64,000 nt of DNA from Luteolibacter sp. Y139 (GTDB lineage Bacteria; Verrucomicrobiota; Verrucomicrobiia; Verrucomicrobiales; Akkermansiaceae): the NCBI RefSeq assembly GCF_038066715.1, contig NZ_JBBUKT010000016.1:1-64000 (forward strand), written 5' to 3'. The notes under the pieces are model-generated. The model did not search any database. It worked only from the letters and a program-made list of their open reading frames with translations, and was not told where the DNA came from. Of this stretch, positions 15,917-23,597 are shown in pieces. Each line of letters starts with the position of its first letter. Position 1 is the first letter of the stretch. The translations under genes were made by a program, and so were the position numbers.

Positions 15917-17068
15917 TTATTTCGGAAGCTTCTCCCGGCACCACGACAGCGCCATCAGCGCATAACCGGTGCCGTAGGGCTGGTGGTAATCGTAGAGCGG
16001 GTAATCCCACCACGAGCCATCCTTCTCTTGGCGGAACAGGATTAGCCTCGCGAGTTTCTCCGCGTGCGGCGTCTGCTGGGCAGGCGGCAGGAACTCGACG
16101 GACTCGGTGAAGTAGAAGACGCCGTAGTAGTAGAAGTATCCGGAGATCTGGAAGTAGCTCTCGTGGGGAATGGGACGCTTGCGGCCGATGCTGAGGAAGC
16201 CTTCGCGATCGATGAAGCGGTTTGCCCATTCATCGATTACCGCATCGGTGACTAGCGCGCTTCCATAGGCACGCAGCGTGGCATTGCATGACTGGCTGCG
16301 GGCGAGCGAACCGGCCGGCCGGTTGATCGGTATGCGAGGACGATAGATGTGGCTCTGTGAGTAGACGTAAGAAAAATCCGGCTCGCGCTGGCGCTCCACA
16401 CTGGCGACGGAGGCCTTCACGATCTTGTCATCGAGCTTGATCCCCATCACGTCGCGCGCCTCGCGCATCGCGAGAAGTACGGTGGCTGTAGTAAAACAGG
16501 TGGTGATGCCAGTCGGCTTCTGCGTGGTGAGGCCGTCGTAGATATCGAGATAACCCCAGCCGCCATTGATGTCCATGTAGCGGTTGGCGAGATCGCACTG
16601 CTCCTGCGCGAGGCGCTTCCACTTTTCCTTCGACGCTTCGTCCTTCGCGGTCTGATAGAGGCGGGTCAGCGCGCGCATGCCGTAGGCATGGCCCCAGGCA
16701 TTGTAAGTGGTGGTCTGGTCGGCACGGCGAAGCTTTGGCAGCTCGGTCTCCATCCACGTCCCCGCCTTGGCGATCGCCGCCAGTGTCTCGGGACGCGTGT
16801 CGCCGCTATCGATGAGACCGGAAAGCGCGAGTCCGCTGGCACCCGCACGGAACGCATGATGCGCGCCGGGCAGCGGCGCGTAGATGTTCAGGCCTTTGGT
16901 CCTCGTCGGACCGCCCCACGAGCCGTTCTCGTTCTGGTCGGCGATCAGGAAATCGACGCCTCGCTTGATGGAAGCGGCGATGGTCGTTGGATTCACCTCC
17001 GCCTCAGGTTTCTCCTGGGCGATGACCGCCGTGGCGGTGGCAACGAGGGCGAAGAGGATCCGTTTCAC
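15917..17068 (-). CDS. Exported protein with terpene-cyclase/prenyltransferase-type alpha-toroid repeats
   Basis: 383 residues with a signal peptide (about 1-17, ending VIAQ). The repeats SIKRGVDFLIADQNENGSWG, then a middle NRYMDINGGWGYLDIYDG and a final LARLILFRQEKDGSWWDYPLYDY, have the QxxxGxW signature of squalene-cyclase/prenyltransferase folds. No DXDD or DCTAE cyclase acid is obvious, so a binding or structural role is as likely as catalysis. It is convergent with the DUF1592 gene (6-bp gap) and lies 7 bases downstream of the membrane-fusion protein, so probably in the operon 19191-15917. Confidence 0.8.
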   Translation of the reverse strand: MKRILFALVATATAVIAQEKPEAEVNPTTIAASIKRGVDFLIADQNENGSWGGPTRTKGLNIYAPLPGAHHAFRAGASGLALSGLIDSGDTRPETLAAIAKAGTWMETELPKLRRADQTTTYNAWGHAYGMRALTRLYQTAKDEASKEKWKRLAQEQCDLANRYMDINGGWGYLDIYDGLTTQKPTGITTCFTTATVLLAMREARDVMGIKLDDKIVKASVASVERQREPDFSYVYSQSHIYRPRIPINRPAGSLARSQSCNATLRAYGSALVTDAVIDEWANRFIDREGFLSIGRKRPIPHESYFQISGYFYYYGVFYFTESVEFLPPAQQTPHAEKLARLILFRQEKDGSWWDYPLYDYHQPYGTGYALMALSWCREKLPK

Positions 17069-17075
17069 GATGTTG

Positions 17076-18491
17076 TTAGTCGGGCACGACGACCACTTGT
17101 CCGTTCTCCAGGCCGCTGGCGATCTCCACCTTGTCGCCGGAGACCCTTCCGCGAATCACGGGGCGCGAGGCGCCCTTGCCGTCCGCCGTCTTCACTTGAA
17201 CGCTCCAGGTGCCGCCCTCGCCGGGCTGCAGGGCCTTCGCGGGCAGCGTGATCGCCAGCTCTTCCTGGTGAACGATGAAGCGGCACTCGAAGTTCATGCC
17301 CGCAGCCACGTCGAGGTCGGCGGGGTACTCCAGCTTGTCATCCGCCGGCCACTCGGGAGTGAGATCGATGCGATATCTGCCATCGGTGCCAGGCAGGGTG
17401 GCTACTTTTTCCAAGGTGGCAGTGAGGGCGATGTCCTCACGTCCGCTGGCGGTCAGGCTGCCTTTCAGAGGCTTGCGCAGGGTGCGGGCGGTGGCTTCGT
17501 CCACCTGCGCGACCAATTGCAGGTCGGGCTCCGCGGGCACGACCGAAGCGAAGGGACGGATGAACGGAACCTTGCCGCCTTTCACCAGCGACTTGGCGAG
17601 TTCGCCGAGCGACCAGCGTCCTTCATCCAGTGAGCCGTGATAGAAAATCCCGTCTGCCGGAGCCTTGAGTTCTAACAGAACGCCATCCTTCTCCAGATCG
17701 GCGAGGTCATGCTTGCCACGCGCGGCGGCAATGCGTCCGGCTTCCAGATCAAGACGTGCACTCTCCAGCGCGCGCGGAAGATTCTTCTCGGCCTTCTCAA
17801 GGTCGATCGAGGTGCTCTTGGCGTCCGTCTCCAGTCCCTCGGCCTTGCGTGGCAGCAGAACATCGAGCATGCGCTTTGTGGAGAGCTCGGCGTGCCTGAA
17901 ATCAAGTTCGGCGGACTTCACCGTGTACTGCTGGCGCTTGAGAATGATCTCTTCGGTCTGCTCGGTGAGGTCGTCCGCCTCGTACATCATCTTCAGCTGC
18001 TTGAGCTCTTCCTGCGCGGCTTCCAGGCGATGCTTGGAGGTCTCGAGATTGTCCGCCGTTTCTTCTTCTTGGGTCTTGCGACCGGTGGCAGTGAAGTAGG
18101 CGAGTTCCTCGGAGGCGACGCGTTGCGCCCGCTTCGCACCCGCGAGCTTCAGCGCGGTTTCTTCTTCCAGCTTTTGAAAGGCGAGTTCCTGGCTGGCGAG
18201 CGAGAGAGCCTGCGCCTGCACCGCGCGCTTGGTGTCCTCCAGCTTCCGGTCGTACGACTCGCGGTCGAATTTCACGAGCACGTCACCCTTCTTCACCGCG
18301 GTGCCGTGGGGAAGGATGCTCTCGATGGTAAAGTCCGCCCAGCCCTCTGGATCGATCGCGATCAGGTGCGGCTTGGCCGGCAGCAGCGTCGCGGTGAAAC
18401 TCCGCTCGATGCGGAACGGCTTGCTCTCGACCGTGATCTCAGCGGCGGAGGCAGCGGCGAGCGAAGCCGCGAGGAGGGGAAGATATTTCAT
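17076..18491 (-). CDS. HlyD/RND-type membrane-fusion (periplasmic adaptor) protein
   Basis: 471 residues, signal peptide about 1-16. A beta-lipoyl half (DFTIESILPHGTAVKKGDVLVKFD, about 52-75) is followed by a very long charged alpha-helical hairpin (about 80-260), which is predicted coiled coil. The second lipoyl half LELKAPADGIFYHG and a beta-barrel region with VDEATARTLRKP complete it. Such adaptors join an inner-membrane pump to an outer-membrane channel, but no pump or TolC gene is nearby, so partners must be elsewhere. ATG 18491 gives a clean signal; the longer frame to 18611 would mask it. It contains one TCTAACA word (17671). Confidence 0.88.
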   Translation of the reverse strand: MKYLPLLAASLAAASAAEITVESKPFRIERSFTATLLPAKPHLIAIDPEGWADFTIESILPHGTAVKKGDVLVKFDRESYDRKLEDTKRAVQAQALSLASQELAFQKLEEETALKLAGAKRAQRVASEELAYFTATGRKTQEEETADNLETSKHRLEAAQEELKQLKMMYEADDLTEQTEEIILKRQQYTVKSAELDFRHAELSTKRMLDVLLPRKAEGLETDAKSTSIDLEKAEKNLPRALESARLDLEAGRIAAARGKHDLADLEKDGVLLELKAPADGIFYHGSLDEGRWSLGELAKSLVKGGKVPFIRPFASVVPAEPDLQLVAQVDEATARTLRKPLKGSLTASGREDIALTATLEKVATLPGTDGRYRIDLTPEWPADDKLEYPADLDVAAGMNFECRFIVHQEELAITLPAKALQPGEGGTWSVQVKTADGKGASRPVIRGRVSGDKVEIASGLENGQVVVVPD

Positions 18492-18513
18492 CAGGGTGCA
18501 GGGATTAGCGGAT

Positions 18514-19191
18514 TCAATCCTCGGTTTTGCCTTTTCGTGCAAGCCAAAGGAAATGCCGGCGCGGGCGTCGCGCGTTCGGCGTCGCATCGATCTCATGACG
18601 AACGACCTCAAAGCCCGCGCGGCTTAGTTTGCGCTCGATATCCGGCACCGGCCGTGACGAGGCGATGGCTAACAAGCCGCCGGGTTGCAGCGCGCCGTGG
18701 GCCGCAGCCAGCCAGCGGTTGTCCTCGTGAAGTCCGCGCGCCTTGCCAGCGAGTGGCGCCGTGTCGGCGTGAATCAGCACGGCATGCAGCTCGCCATCGA
18801 AGCCATGCAAACCGGTGGGGCTGGAATCCTTGAGGATCTCCACGCGCGAGTCGGTGAGCGCGGGGCTGTCGGGAAGGAACTCGCGATGCCACTGAAGTAC
18901 CACTGGCCAGGCTTCCGCGACATAGAAAGTCCCCCGCTTCTGGAGCAGGCTTTCCATCGCGCCGGCGAGCACCTCACCCAGCCCGAGACCGACCATCCAC
19001 ACCTTCGGCTGGCGGACGGGCTTGAAGGGAGCGCAGCCGATGCGGCCCAGTTCGCGCTCGCTGACGCGGGTCGCGGGACCGGCGAGTTGGTTGGCACCGA
19101 GTTGGAGATAGCGGCGGCCATCGTGCTCGTGGATGCCGAGCACGGAGCCGTCCGGCAAGGTGGTCTCAGCGAGGGTGATGCGCGGTTTCAT
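18514..19191 (-). CDS. Spermidine-synthase-like SAM-fold protein
   Basis: 225 residues. The central block VWMVGLGLGEVLAGAMESLL is a Rossmann SAM-type motif (GLGLGE, about residues 68-73). YVAEAWPVVLQWHREFLP follows, and then a second strand HAVLIHADTAPL, as in polyamine aminopropyltransferase-like proteins. The substrate pocket of true SpeE (DG..Q and Y/D gatekeepers) is not clear, so it may be a divergent methyltransferase. It is first of the reverse-strand set with the adaptor protein (22-base gap) and the toroid protein. The HU terminator lies upstream. Confidence 0.75.
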   Translation of the reverse strand: MKPRITLAETTLPDGSVLGIHEHDGRRYLQLGANQLAGPATRVSERELGRIGCAPFKPVRQPKVWMVGLGLGEVLAGAMESLLQKRGTFYVAEAWPVVLQWHREFLPDSPALTDSRVEILKDSSPTGLHGFDGELHAVLIHADTAPLAGKARGLHEDNRWLAAAHGALQPGGLLAIASSRPVPDIERKLSRAGFEVVRHEIDATPNARRPRRHFLWLARKGKTED

Positions 19192-19216
19192 GATCGCGGT
19201 TCGAAAAGTGGTTCTT

Positions 19217-19260
19217 TGAAAAACAACAACCCCGGCGGATCGGCCGGGGTCGTTGTTTTT
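19217..19260 (-). terminator. Terminator of the HU gene
   Basis: Long near-perfect hairpin: AACAACAACCCCGGC pairs with GCCGGGGTCGTTGTT with one mismatch and a 6-base loop. On the reverse strand it ends in TTTTTC, 60 bases past the HU stop. T-runs on both sides allow bidirectional function. Confidence 0.85.
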
Positions 19261-19319
19261 GGATTTTAGGTGGAGTAGCGCCGGTTCCTTTTTGGAAGCG
19301 GCGCCCGGAACGAAGCCAA

Positions 19320-19595
19320 TCAGAGGCCGGCCTTCAGCGTCGAGGAAGCCTTGAAGCCCACGGACTTCGACGCCGCGATCTTCATCGCTTCGCCGGTCTT
19401 CGGGTTGCGGCCTTGGCGGGCGGCGCGCTTCTTCACTTCAAAGGTGCCGAAGCCGATGATCTGGACCTTCTTGTCCTTCTTGACACCCTTCTCGATGGAA
19501 CCGAGCACGGCGGCAAGAGCATCTTCGGCGGCGCGCTTGGTGGCGTCTTTGCCGAGGGCTTTCTGGATGGCTTCAACAAGTTCAGCTTTGTTCAT
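19320..19595 (-). CDS. hup: DNA-binding protein HU
   Basis: 91-residue histone-like nucleoid protein. MNKAELVEAIQKALG is the standard helical start. GFGTFEVKKRAARQGRNPKTG (about residues 47-67) is the diagnostic HU/IHF arm with the RNPKTG loop and DNA-intercalating Pro. The end FKASSTLKAGL is usual. No IHF-specific features are seen. ATG 19595 is taken because an upstream extension to 19676 would add a non-family tail. Own terminator at 19217-19260. Confidence 0.96.
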   Translation of the reverse strand: MNKAELVEAIQKALGKDATKRAAEDALAAVLGSIEKGVKKDKKVQIIGFGTFEVKKRAARQGRNPKTGEAMKIAASKSVGFKASSTLKAGL

Positions 19596-19719
19596 GGCGA
19601 CGACGGTATTGCGTGCGCCTTCGTGATTTGGCAAGCTAAAATGCGACAGCGAAATTCGTTGCGCGCCTAGAGCCACGGGCGCTGGCGGCTGTTTGGGACC
19701 CTCGCCGCGGGCCGTCCTT

Positions 19720-19735
19720 TACGATAGACGTCGTA
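19720..19735. promoter_or_regulatory. Dyad TACGATAGACGTCGTA upstream of the YiiX-like gene
   Basis: Inverted repeat TACGA...TCGTA with a 6-base spacer, 12 bases before the ATG at 19747. Nearly the same word (TACGATAAACATCGTA) recurs inside the gene at 20233. The placement fits an operator overlapping a promoter or leader; a BlaI/MecI-type repressor is one possibility, but that is inference. Confidence 0.4.
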
Positions 19736-19746
19736 CATGGAATCGT

Positions 19747-21105
19747 ATGCGGGAGATGAATGAAGCGGGTCACCCGGGTTGCGAGCCCTGCGTTCGCGAA
19801 GGCGCGCGCACGGTTGCCGGAGCGGCCCCGGCGGCACGTGCCGGACTTGAGCTGCCGTTCCTCGATGCCGCCTCCGCCAGGGGCTACTTCACGCCGGACG
19901 AGGACGAGGTGGTACGAGTACGATACGCGCAGTACTTGGGCGTGCGCGGCGCCCTGCTCTCCACGCTGGCGGAGCTGGAGAAGGCGTGCGCGCCGGTGAA
20001 CGGTGGCTGGGAGAAGCAGTTGCCTGCCTTCGCCGTGGCCTTCGCCGCCGCATGCCTGCTGCTGCGCCAGGCGCGCGGCGTGGCAAGCGTGGCCGGAAAG
20101 CACCCGCTGCTGGCAAAGAAGCTCGATGAGCCCTCCCCGGTCCACGGCATTCCCCGGAAAACCTTTACCTTTCTCTTTCGCGCGACCACCGACCCGTTGC
20201 GCCTCATCCTTTTCCGCGAGGCGGCCACTTTCTACGATAAACATCGTAGCAAAATCGCCGGCCTTGGCTCCCATCCTGACCTCACACCGGCCGTCAGCCT
20301 GTTAGAAGAAGAGGACGAATGGATCGAGCGCCGCAAGCGGGACATCGTTCGCCGCCGCCTGGCCTACGGATGGCACTCCTTCCTGCGGCGTCATCGCTCC
20401 GCATGGGCGCAGTCGGTCTTCGGGGTCTTCGAATGGTCCGGCCGCGCGATTTCGGAGTTGCGCCAGCCGGGGGTGAAACCCGCCGGTGCGCCGAAGCGCG
20501 TGACTCCGGAGTTGCGGGAAAAAATCCTCCGGCTCGCCAAACCGGGAGATGTCTTCGTCACCCGCCATGATGACGCGATGAGCAATCTCTTTCTGCCGGG
20601 TCACTGGCCGCACGCCGCGTTTTTCATCGGCACGGAATCCCAGCGGATCGCGCTCGGCATGGACACACCACCCGCGGGAGCAGCCGATCCGGTGGTCTTC
20701 CTGGAGGCGAAAAAAGATGGCGTCCGGTTCCGGCCGGCGAGTGACACGTTAGAGGTGGACGCCCTCGTCATCCTCCGGCCACCGCTCGGTGCGATGGAAC
20801 TCGCGGCTTCTCTGGCACGCGGGATGCGTCATGTCGACAAGCCGTACGATTTCGCCTTCGACTTCCGAAATTCCGACCGGCTTGCCTGTACCGCTGTCAT
20901 CTACCGTGCCTATCATGGCGCGGGTGAACTCGCCTTTTCCTTGGTGGAAACCGGCGGTCGCCTCTGCTTGCCCGCGGAGGAACTGATCTCCCAGGCACTC
21001 GCCCAAGGGTTCCGTGTGGTGGCGACCTGTGGCGTGGGGAAGGACGAAATCGTTTCAGGAACCCGCGCGGAGCTGGTTTTGCACGCCAGCCGGAGCGCTC
21101 TTTGA
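19747..21105 (+). CDS. YiiX-like permuted papain-fold (NlpC/P60 superfamily) protein
   Basis: 452 residues. The N-terminal 250 residues are alpha-helical and not recognised. The C-terminal part has PGDVFVTRHDDAMSNLFLPG, with the catalytic His in WPHAAFFIG, and then SDRLACTAVIYRAY with the catalytic Cys. The order (His before Cys) is that of permuted papain-like enzymes (YiiX/YebB), which act as amidases or lipid-directed hydrolases. No signal peptide. Start choice is uncertain: ATG at 19747 or 19756, TTG at 19693. Divergent from HU, with a dyad operator-like site just upstream. Confidence 0.8.
   Translation: MREMNEAGHPGCEPCVREGARTVAGAAPAARAGLELPFLDAASARGYFTPDEDEVVRVRYAQYLGVRGALLSTLAELEKACAPVNGGWEKQLPAFAVAFAAACLLLRQARGVASVAGKHPLLAKKLDEPSPVHGIPRKTFTFLFRATTDPLRLILFREAATFYDKHRSKIAGLGSHPDLTPAVSLLEEEDEWIERRKRDIVRRRLAYGWHSFLRRHRSAWAQSVFGVFEWSGRAISELRQPGVKPAGAPKRVTPELREKILRLAKPGDVFVTRHDDAMSNLFLPGHWPHAAFFIGTESQRIALGMDTPPAGAADPVVFLEAKKDGVRFRPASDTLEVDALVILRPPLGAMELAASLARGMRHVDKPYDFAFDFRNSDRLACTAVIYRAYHGAGELAFSLVETGGRLCLPAEELISQALAQGFRVVATCGVGKDEIVSGTRAELVLHASRSAL
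20233..20248. promoter_or_regulatory. Second dyad TACGATAAACATCGTA, inside the YiiX-like gene
   Basis: Perfect 6-bp arms TACGAT/ATCGTA (7 with flanking C/G) around AAAC. It shares 13 of 16 bases with the dyad at 19720. A pair 513 bases apart could allow looping by a repressor; chance is also possible. Confidence 0.3.
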
Positions 21106-21139
21106 AGAAGTCGTAACACGCACGAAACCAGCGTTTCAG

Positions 21140-21170
21140 AGAGCTTGTGAAATTTTTCACAAATAGCTCT
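21140..21170. promoter_or_regulatory. Two-part dyad in the atp operon leader
   Basis: TTGTGAAA (21145-21152) and TTTCACAA (21155-21162) form an 8-bp inverted repeat with a TT centre. The outer arms AGAGC and GCTCT (21140-21144 and 21166-21170) extend it. It lies 62-92 bases before atpB and is followed by a possible promoter: TTGCGC, 17 bases, then TTACAG. It could be an operator or hairpin controlling the ATP synthase operon. Confidence 0.45.
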
Positions 21171-21231
21171 TGCGCCGTTACAAAACCCTTTGTTACAGCC
21201 CCGGCGCGTTTCCGCCAAAACGCCTTCCGGC

Positions 21232-22224
21232 ATGATCCGTCGTTCCATTTTCCCGATCTTCTTCGCGTTGCTGTGCGCTGCGACGCCTGTGCGCGCCGCT
21301 GAAGAGGGCCATGAGGCTCCTGTCGCGGCGGTCGAGCATGATGCTCACGCCACCCCCGCCCACGGCGAGGCAGCTGGTGCTGACGAGCATGGTGCGGCTG
21401 CTGCCGAGCATCACGCCGAAGGCGGCCACCACGCTCTTCCGCTGGATGCTCCCCGCCTCAGCGACTCGCTCCCGATCAACAACTCGATGATCATGGTCTG
21501 GCTCGCGGTCGGCGTGATTGTCCTCTTCGCGCGCATCGCCACCAAGAAGATGAGCCTGGTCCCGCAGGGCGTTCAGAACTTCGCCGAGTGGGCGGTCGAG
21601 TCGCTCTATGACTTCCTTTCCAGCCTGATGGGCAAGCATCTCGCCACGCGGACCTTCTGGTTCTTCGGCACGATCTTCTTCTTCATCTTGGTGAACAACT
21701 ACATGGGTCTCATCCCGGGCGTCGGCACCGTCGGATGGAAGGATGCCCATGGTCACATGGTCGCCCCTCTCCTGCGCGGCGCCAATGCTGACATCAACAT
21801 GACTGCCGCGATGGCCTTCACCTTCGCGATCCTCTGGTTCTACTGGGCGATCACCGAAAACGGCATCAAGGGCTTCATCGCCCACATCTTCGCCCCGAAG
21901 GGCACCTTCACCGGCGTGATGGCGGCGATGATGATCCCGATCTTCCTCTTCGTCGGCGTGCTGGAAGTGATCTCCATCATGATCCGCCCGGTCGCCCTCA
22001 CCTTCCGTCTTCTGGGTAACATCTACGGCGGTGAGCAGACCTTGGAAGCCCTGATGGGGCTCGTGCCCGAGAAGCTGGCATTCCTGCCGGCGCTGCCATT
22101 CTGCTTCATGGAGCTCCTCGTCGGCTTCGTCCAGGCGCTCGTCTTCACCCTGCTCTGCGCAATTTTCCTCAAGCTCATCTGCGACCACGGCGATCACGAC
22201 CACGCCGAAGAAGGGCACCACTAA
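21232..22224 (+). CDS. atpB: F-type ATP synthase F0 subunit a
   Basis: 330 residues; the stator half-channels for protons. An N-terminal signal-like helix and a long His/Ala/Glu-rich segment (about 25-80, with HEAP, HDAHATPAHGEA and EHHAEGGHH) precede the usual core, making it longer than E. coli AtpB (271). The core has the essential Arg in the helix RPVALTFRLLGNIYGGE and Asn-rich LVNNYMGLIPG. The tail ICDHGDHDHAEEGHH is again His-rich. ATG 21232 was chosen (an upstream TTG only adds leader). First gene of the operon; atpE starts 71 bases later. Confidence 0.94.
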   Translation: MIRRSIFPIFFALLCAATPVRAAEEGHEAPVAAVEHDAHATPAHGEAAGADEHGAAAAEHHAEGGHHALPLDAPRLSDSLPINNSMIMVWLAVGVIVLFARIATKKMSLVPQGVQNFAEWAVESLYDFLSSLMGKHLATRTFWFFGTIFFFILVNNYMGLIPGVGTVGWKDAHGHMVAPLLRGANADINMTAAMAFTFAILWFYWAITENGIKGFIAHIFAPKGTFTGVMAAMMIPIFLFVGVLEVISIMIRPVALTFRLLGNIYGGEQTLEALMGLVPEKLAFLPALPFCFMELLVGFVQALVFTLLCAIFLKLICDHGDHDHAEEGHH

Positions 22225-22295
22225 GAATTTCGACAGCTTGACCATGGCAATGACCGTGGGAGCCGCCGGAAACCACAACCAAACGCTACAAGACA

Positions 22296-22496
22296 ATGGT
22301 ATTCAGCAAAGCATTCGCAGTCGCCTTCGCCGCCCTCGGCGGTGGCCTCGGCATCGGCATCCTCGGCTCCAAGGCCGCGGAAGCTACCGGCCGCAACCCC
22401 GGCGCAGCCACCCCGATCCTCGTGATCTCGATCATTCTGGCCGCGCTTGTCGAAGGTATCTTCATTCTGACCGCCTTCGCTGTCAGCGGAATCTGA
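22296..22496 (+). CDS. atpE: F-type ATP synthase F0 subunit c
   Basis: 66-residue two-helix hairpin forming the rotor ring. Helix 1 has the GGGLGIGILG glycine motif, the polar loop is GRNP (residues 32-35), and helix 2 carries the ion-binding Glu (E53) in ALVEGIF. The Glu is followed by Gly rather than Ser/Thr, which favours H+ over Na+ binding; this is inference from known c-ring ligands. It is short for the family (70-85). A perfect 11-bp hairpin lies 9 bases after the stop. Confidence 0.95.
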   Translation: MVFSKAFAVAFAALGGGLGIGILGSKAAEATGRNPGAATPILVISIILAALVEGIFILTAFAVSGI

Positions 22497-22505
22497 TTCC
22501 GTTTT

Positions 22506-22537
22506 TGCCGCGCGCATCCGAAACGGTGCGCGCGGCA
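22506..22537. other. Perfect 11-bp hairpin between atpE and atpF
   Basis: TGCCGCGCGCA (22506-22516) pairs perfectly with TGCGCGCGGCA (22527-22537) around a 10-base loop. There is no T-run after it on the + strand (CTCCTTCTCC), so full termination is unlikely. An mRNA processing or 3'-protection element giving more c subunit than downstream products is the likely use. Confidence 0.65.
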
Positions 22538-22569
22538 CTCCTTCTCCAATTTCCGATTTCCCACCTGCC

Positions 22570-23112
22570 ATGATGACGATCATCCTCGCCGCTACCGAAC
22601 AAGCGGGTCCTCTTGAAACCATCCAGAAGACTTTCGGCCTCAGCGCGCCGTTCTTCATCGCGCAGGTGATCAATTTCTTCCTGGTGATCTTCGTGCTGAA
22701 GAAGTTCGCCTTCGGCCCCATCCAGAAGATGCTGGAAGAGCGCCGCGGCCGCATCGCCGAGGGCGAAGCGAAGCTCAAGCAAATCGAGCAGCAGCTTGCC
22801 GACTCCGAGCGCAACACCGCCGCCGCGATTGCCAAGGCCAACGAAGACGCCGCTCGTCTGATCAACGAGGCCAAGACCAGCGCCGCCGCCCTTTCCGAGC
22901 AGAAGGCACAGGAAGCCATCGCTACCGCCCAGCAGATTCTCGCCAAGGCCGAAGCCGCAGCCCTCGCCGAGCGCGCCGCGATCAAGGCAGAGCTCAAGCA
23001 GGAGTTCGGCCGCCTCGTCACCGCCACCACCGCGCAGGTCACCGGCAAGGTCCTCACCTCCGACGACCAGAGCCGCATCAATCAGGAAGCGCTCGCTTCG
23101 GTCGAAGCCTGA
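22570..23112 (+). CDS. atpF: F-type ATP synthase F0 subunit b
   Basis: 180 residues: one N-terminal membrane helix (about 26-44, FFIAQVINFFLVIFVLKKF) and a long charged, Ala/Glu-rich coiled coil, the peripheral stalk. The block PIQKMLEERRGRIAEGE is the usual start of the stalk. ATG at 22570 and 22573 are both possible. A single b gene is present, not b plus b'. atpH follows by 29 bases. Confidence 0.94.
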   Translation: MMTIILAATEQAGPLETIQKTFGLSAPFFIAQVINFFLVIFVLKKFAFGPIQKMLEERRGRIAEGEAKLKQIEQQLADSERNTAAAIAKANEDAARLINEAKTSAAALSEQKAQEAIATAQQILAKAEAAALAERAAIKAELKQEFGRLVTATTAQVTGKVLTSDDQSRINQEALASVEA

Positions 23113-23141
23113 TCCGGATCTCCCTTCTCTAACGCCTCGTC

Positions 23142-23534
23142 ATGAAAATCACCAAGGTCGCCAACGCCGAAGCGCGCCGCATCTTCCGGTTCTGCCAGAC
23201 CGGTGGACGTCTTGACGAAGCCAGGTTCTCCTCCGCGATCAAGACGATCGTGGAGCAAAAGCCGCGCGATTACCGCGGCATCCTGTCCGCCCTCAAGCGC
23301 CTCGTCCGCCTTGAGCTCGAGCGCCGCCACGTCGTCGTGGAAAGCGCCGCTCCGCTTGATTTGGGCGAGCAGCAGCGCGTCGTCTCCGGCCTCATGGCGA
23401 AGTACGGCAACGACCTCACTTTCGAATACCGCGTCACTCCCGAACTCCTCGGGGGACTCAAGGTCCGCGTCGGCAACGACGTTTTCGACGGCTCCGTGAA
23501 GGGCCGTCTCGACCGCCTCGCCGAAGCATTCTGA
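23142..23534 (+). CDS. atpH: F-type ATP synthase F1 subunit delta, short form
   Basis: 130 residues against the usual 175-180. The C-terminal end is recognisable: VTPELLGGLKVRVGNDVFDGSVKGRLDRL (the GG.....G....D.S...RL block). What is missing is most of the N-terminal six-helix domain that clamps the alpha subunits; only about 60 residues precede the conserved C-terminal part. The gene begins with a clean MKITKVANAEARRIF. It sits between atpF and atpA as expected. No upstream extension or frameshift restoring the domain is visible. Confidence 0.88.
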   Translation: MKITKVANAEARRIFRFCQTGGRLDEARFSSAIKTIVEQKPRDYRGILSALKRLVRLELERRHVVVESAAPLDLGEQQRVVSGLMAKYGNDLTFEYRVTPELLGGLKVRVGNDVFDGSVKGRLDRLAEAF

Positions 23535-23597
23535 TCCACGGCATCTCCGCCATTGCTGAACACGCACTGAAACTCTGAAAACTAGCAAACTCGTCCC

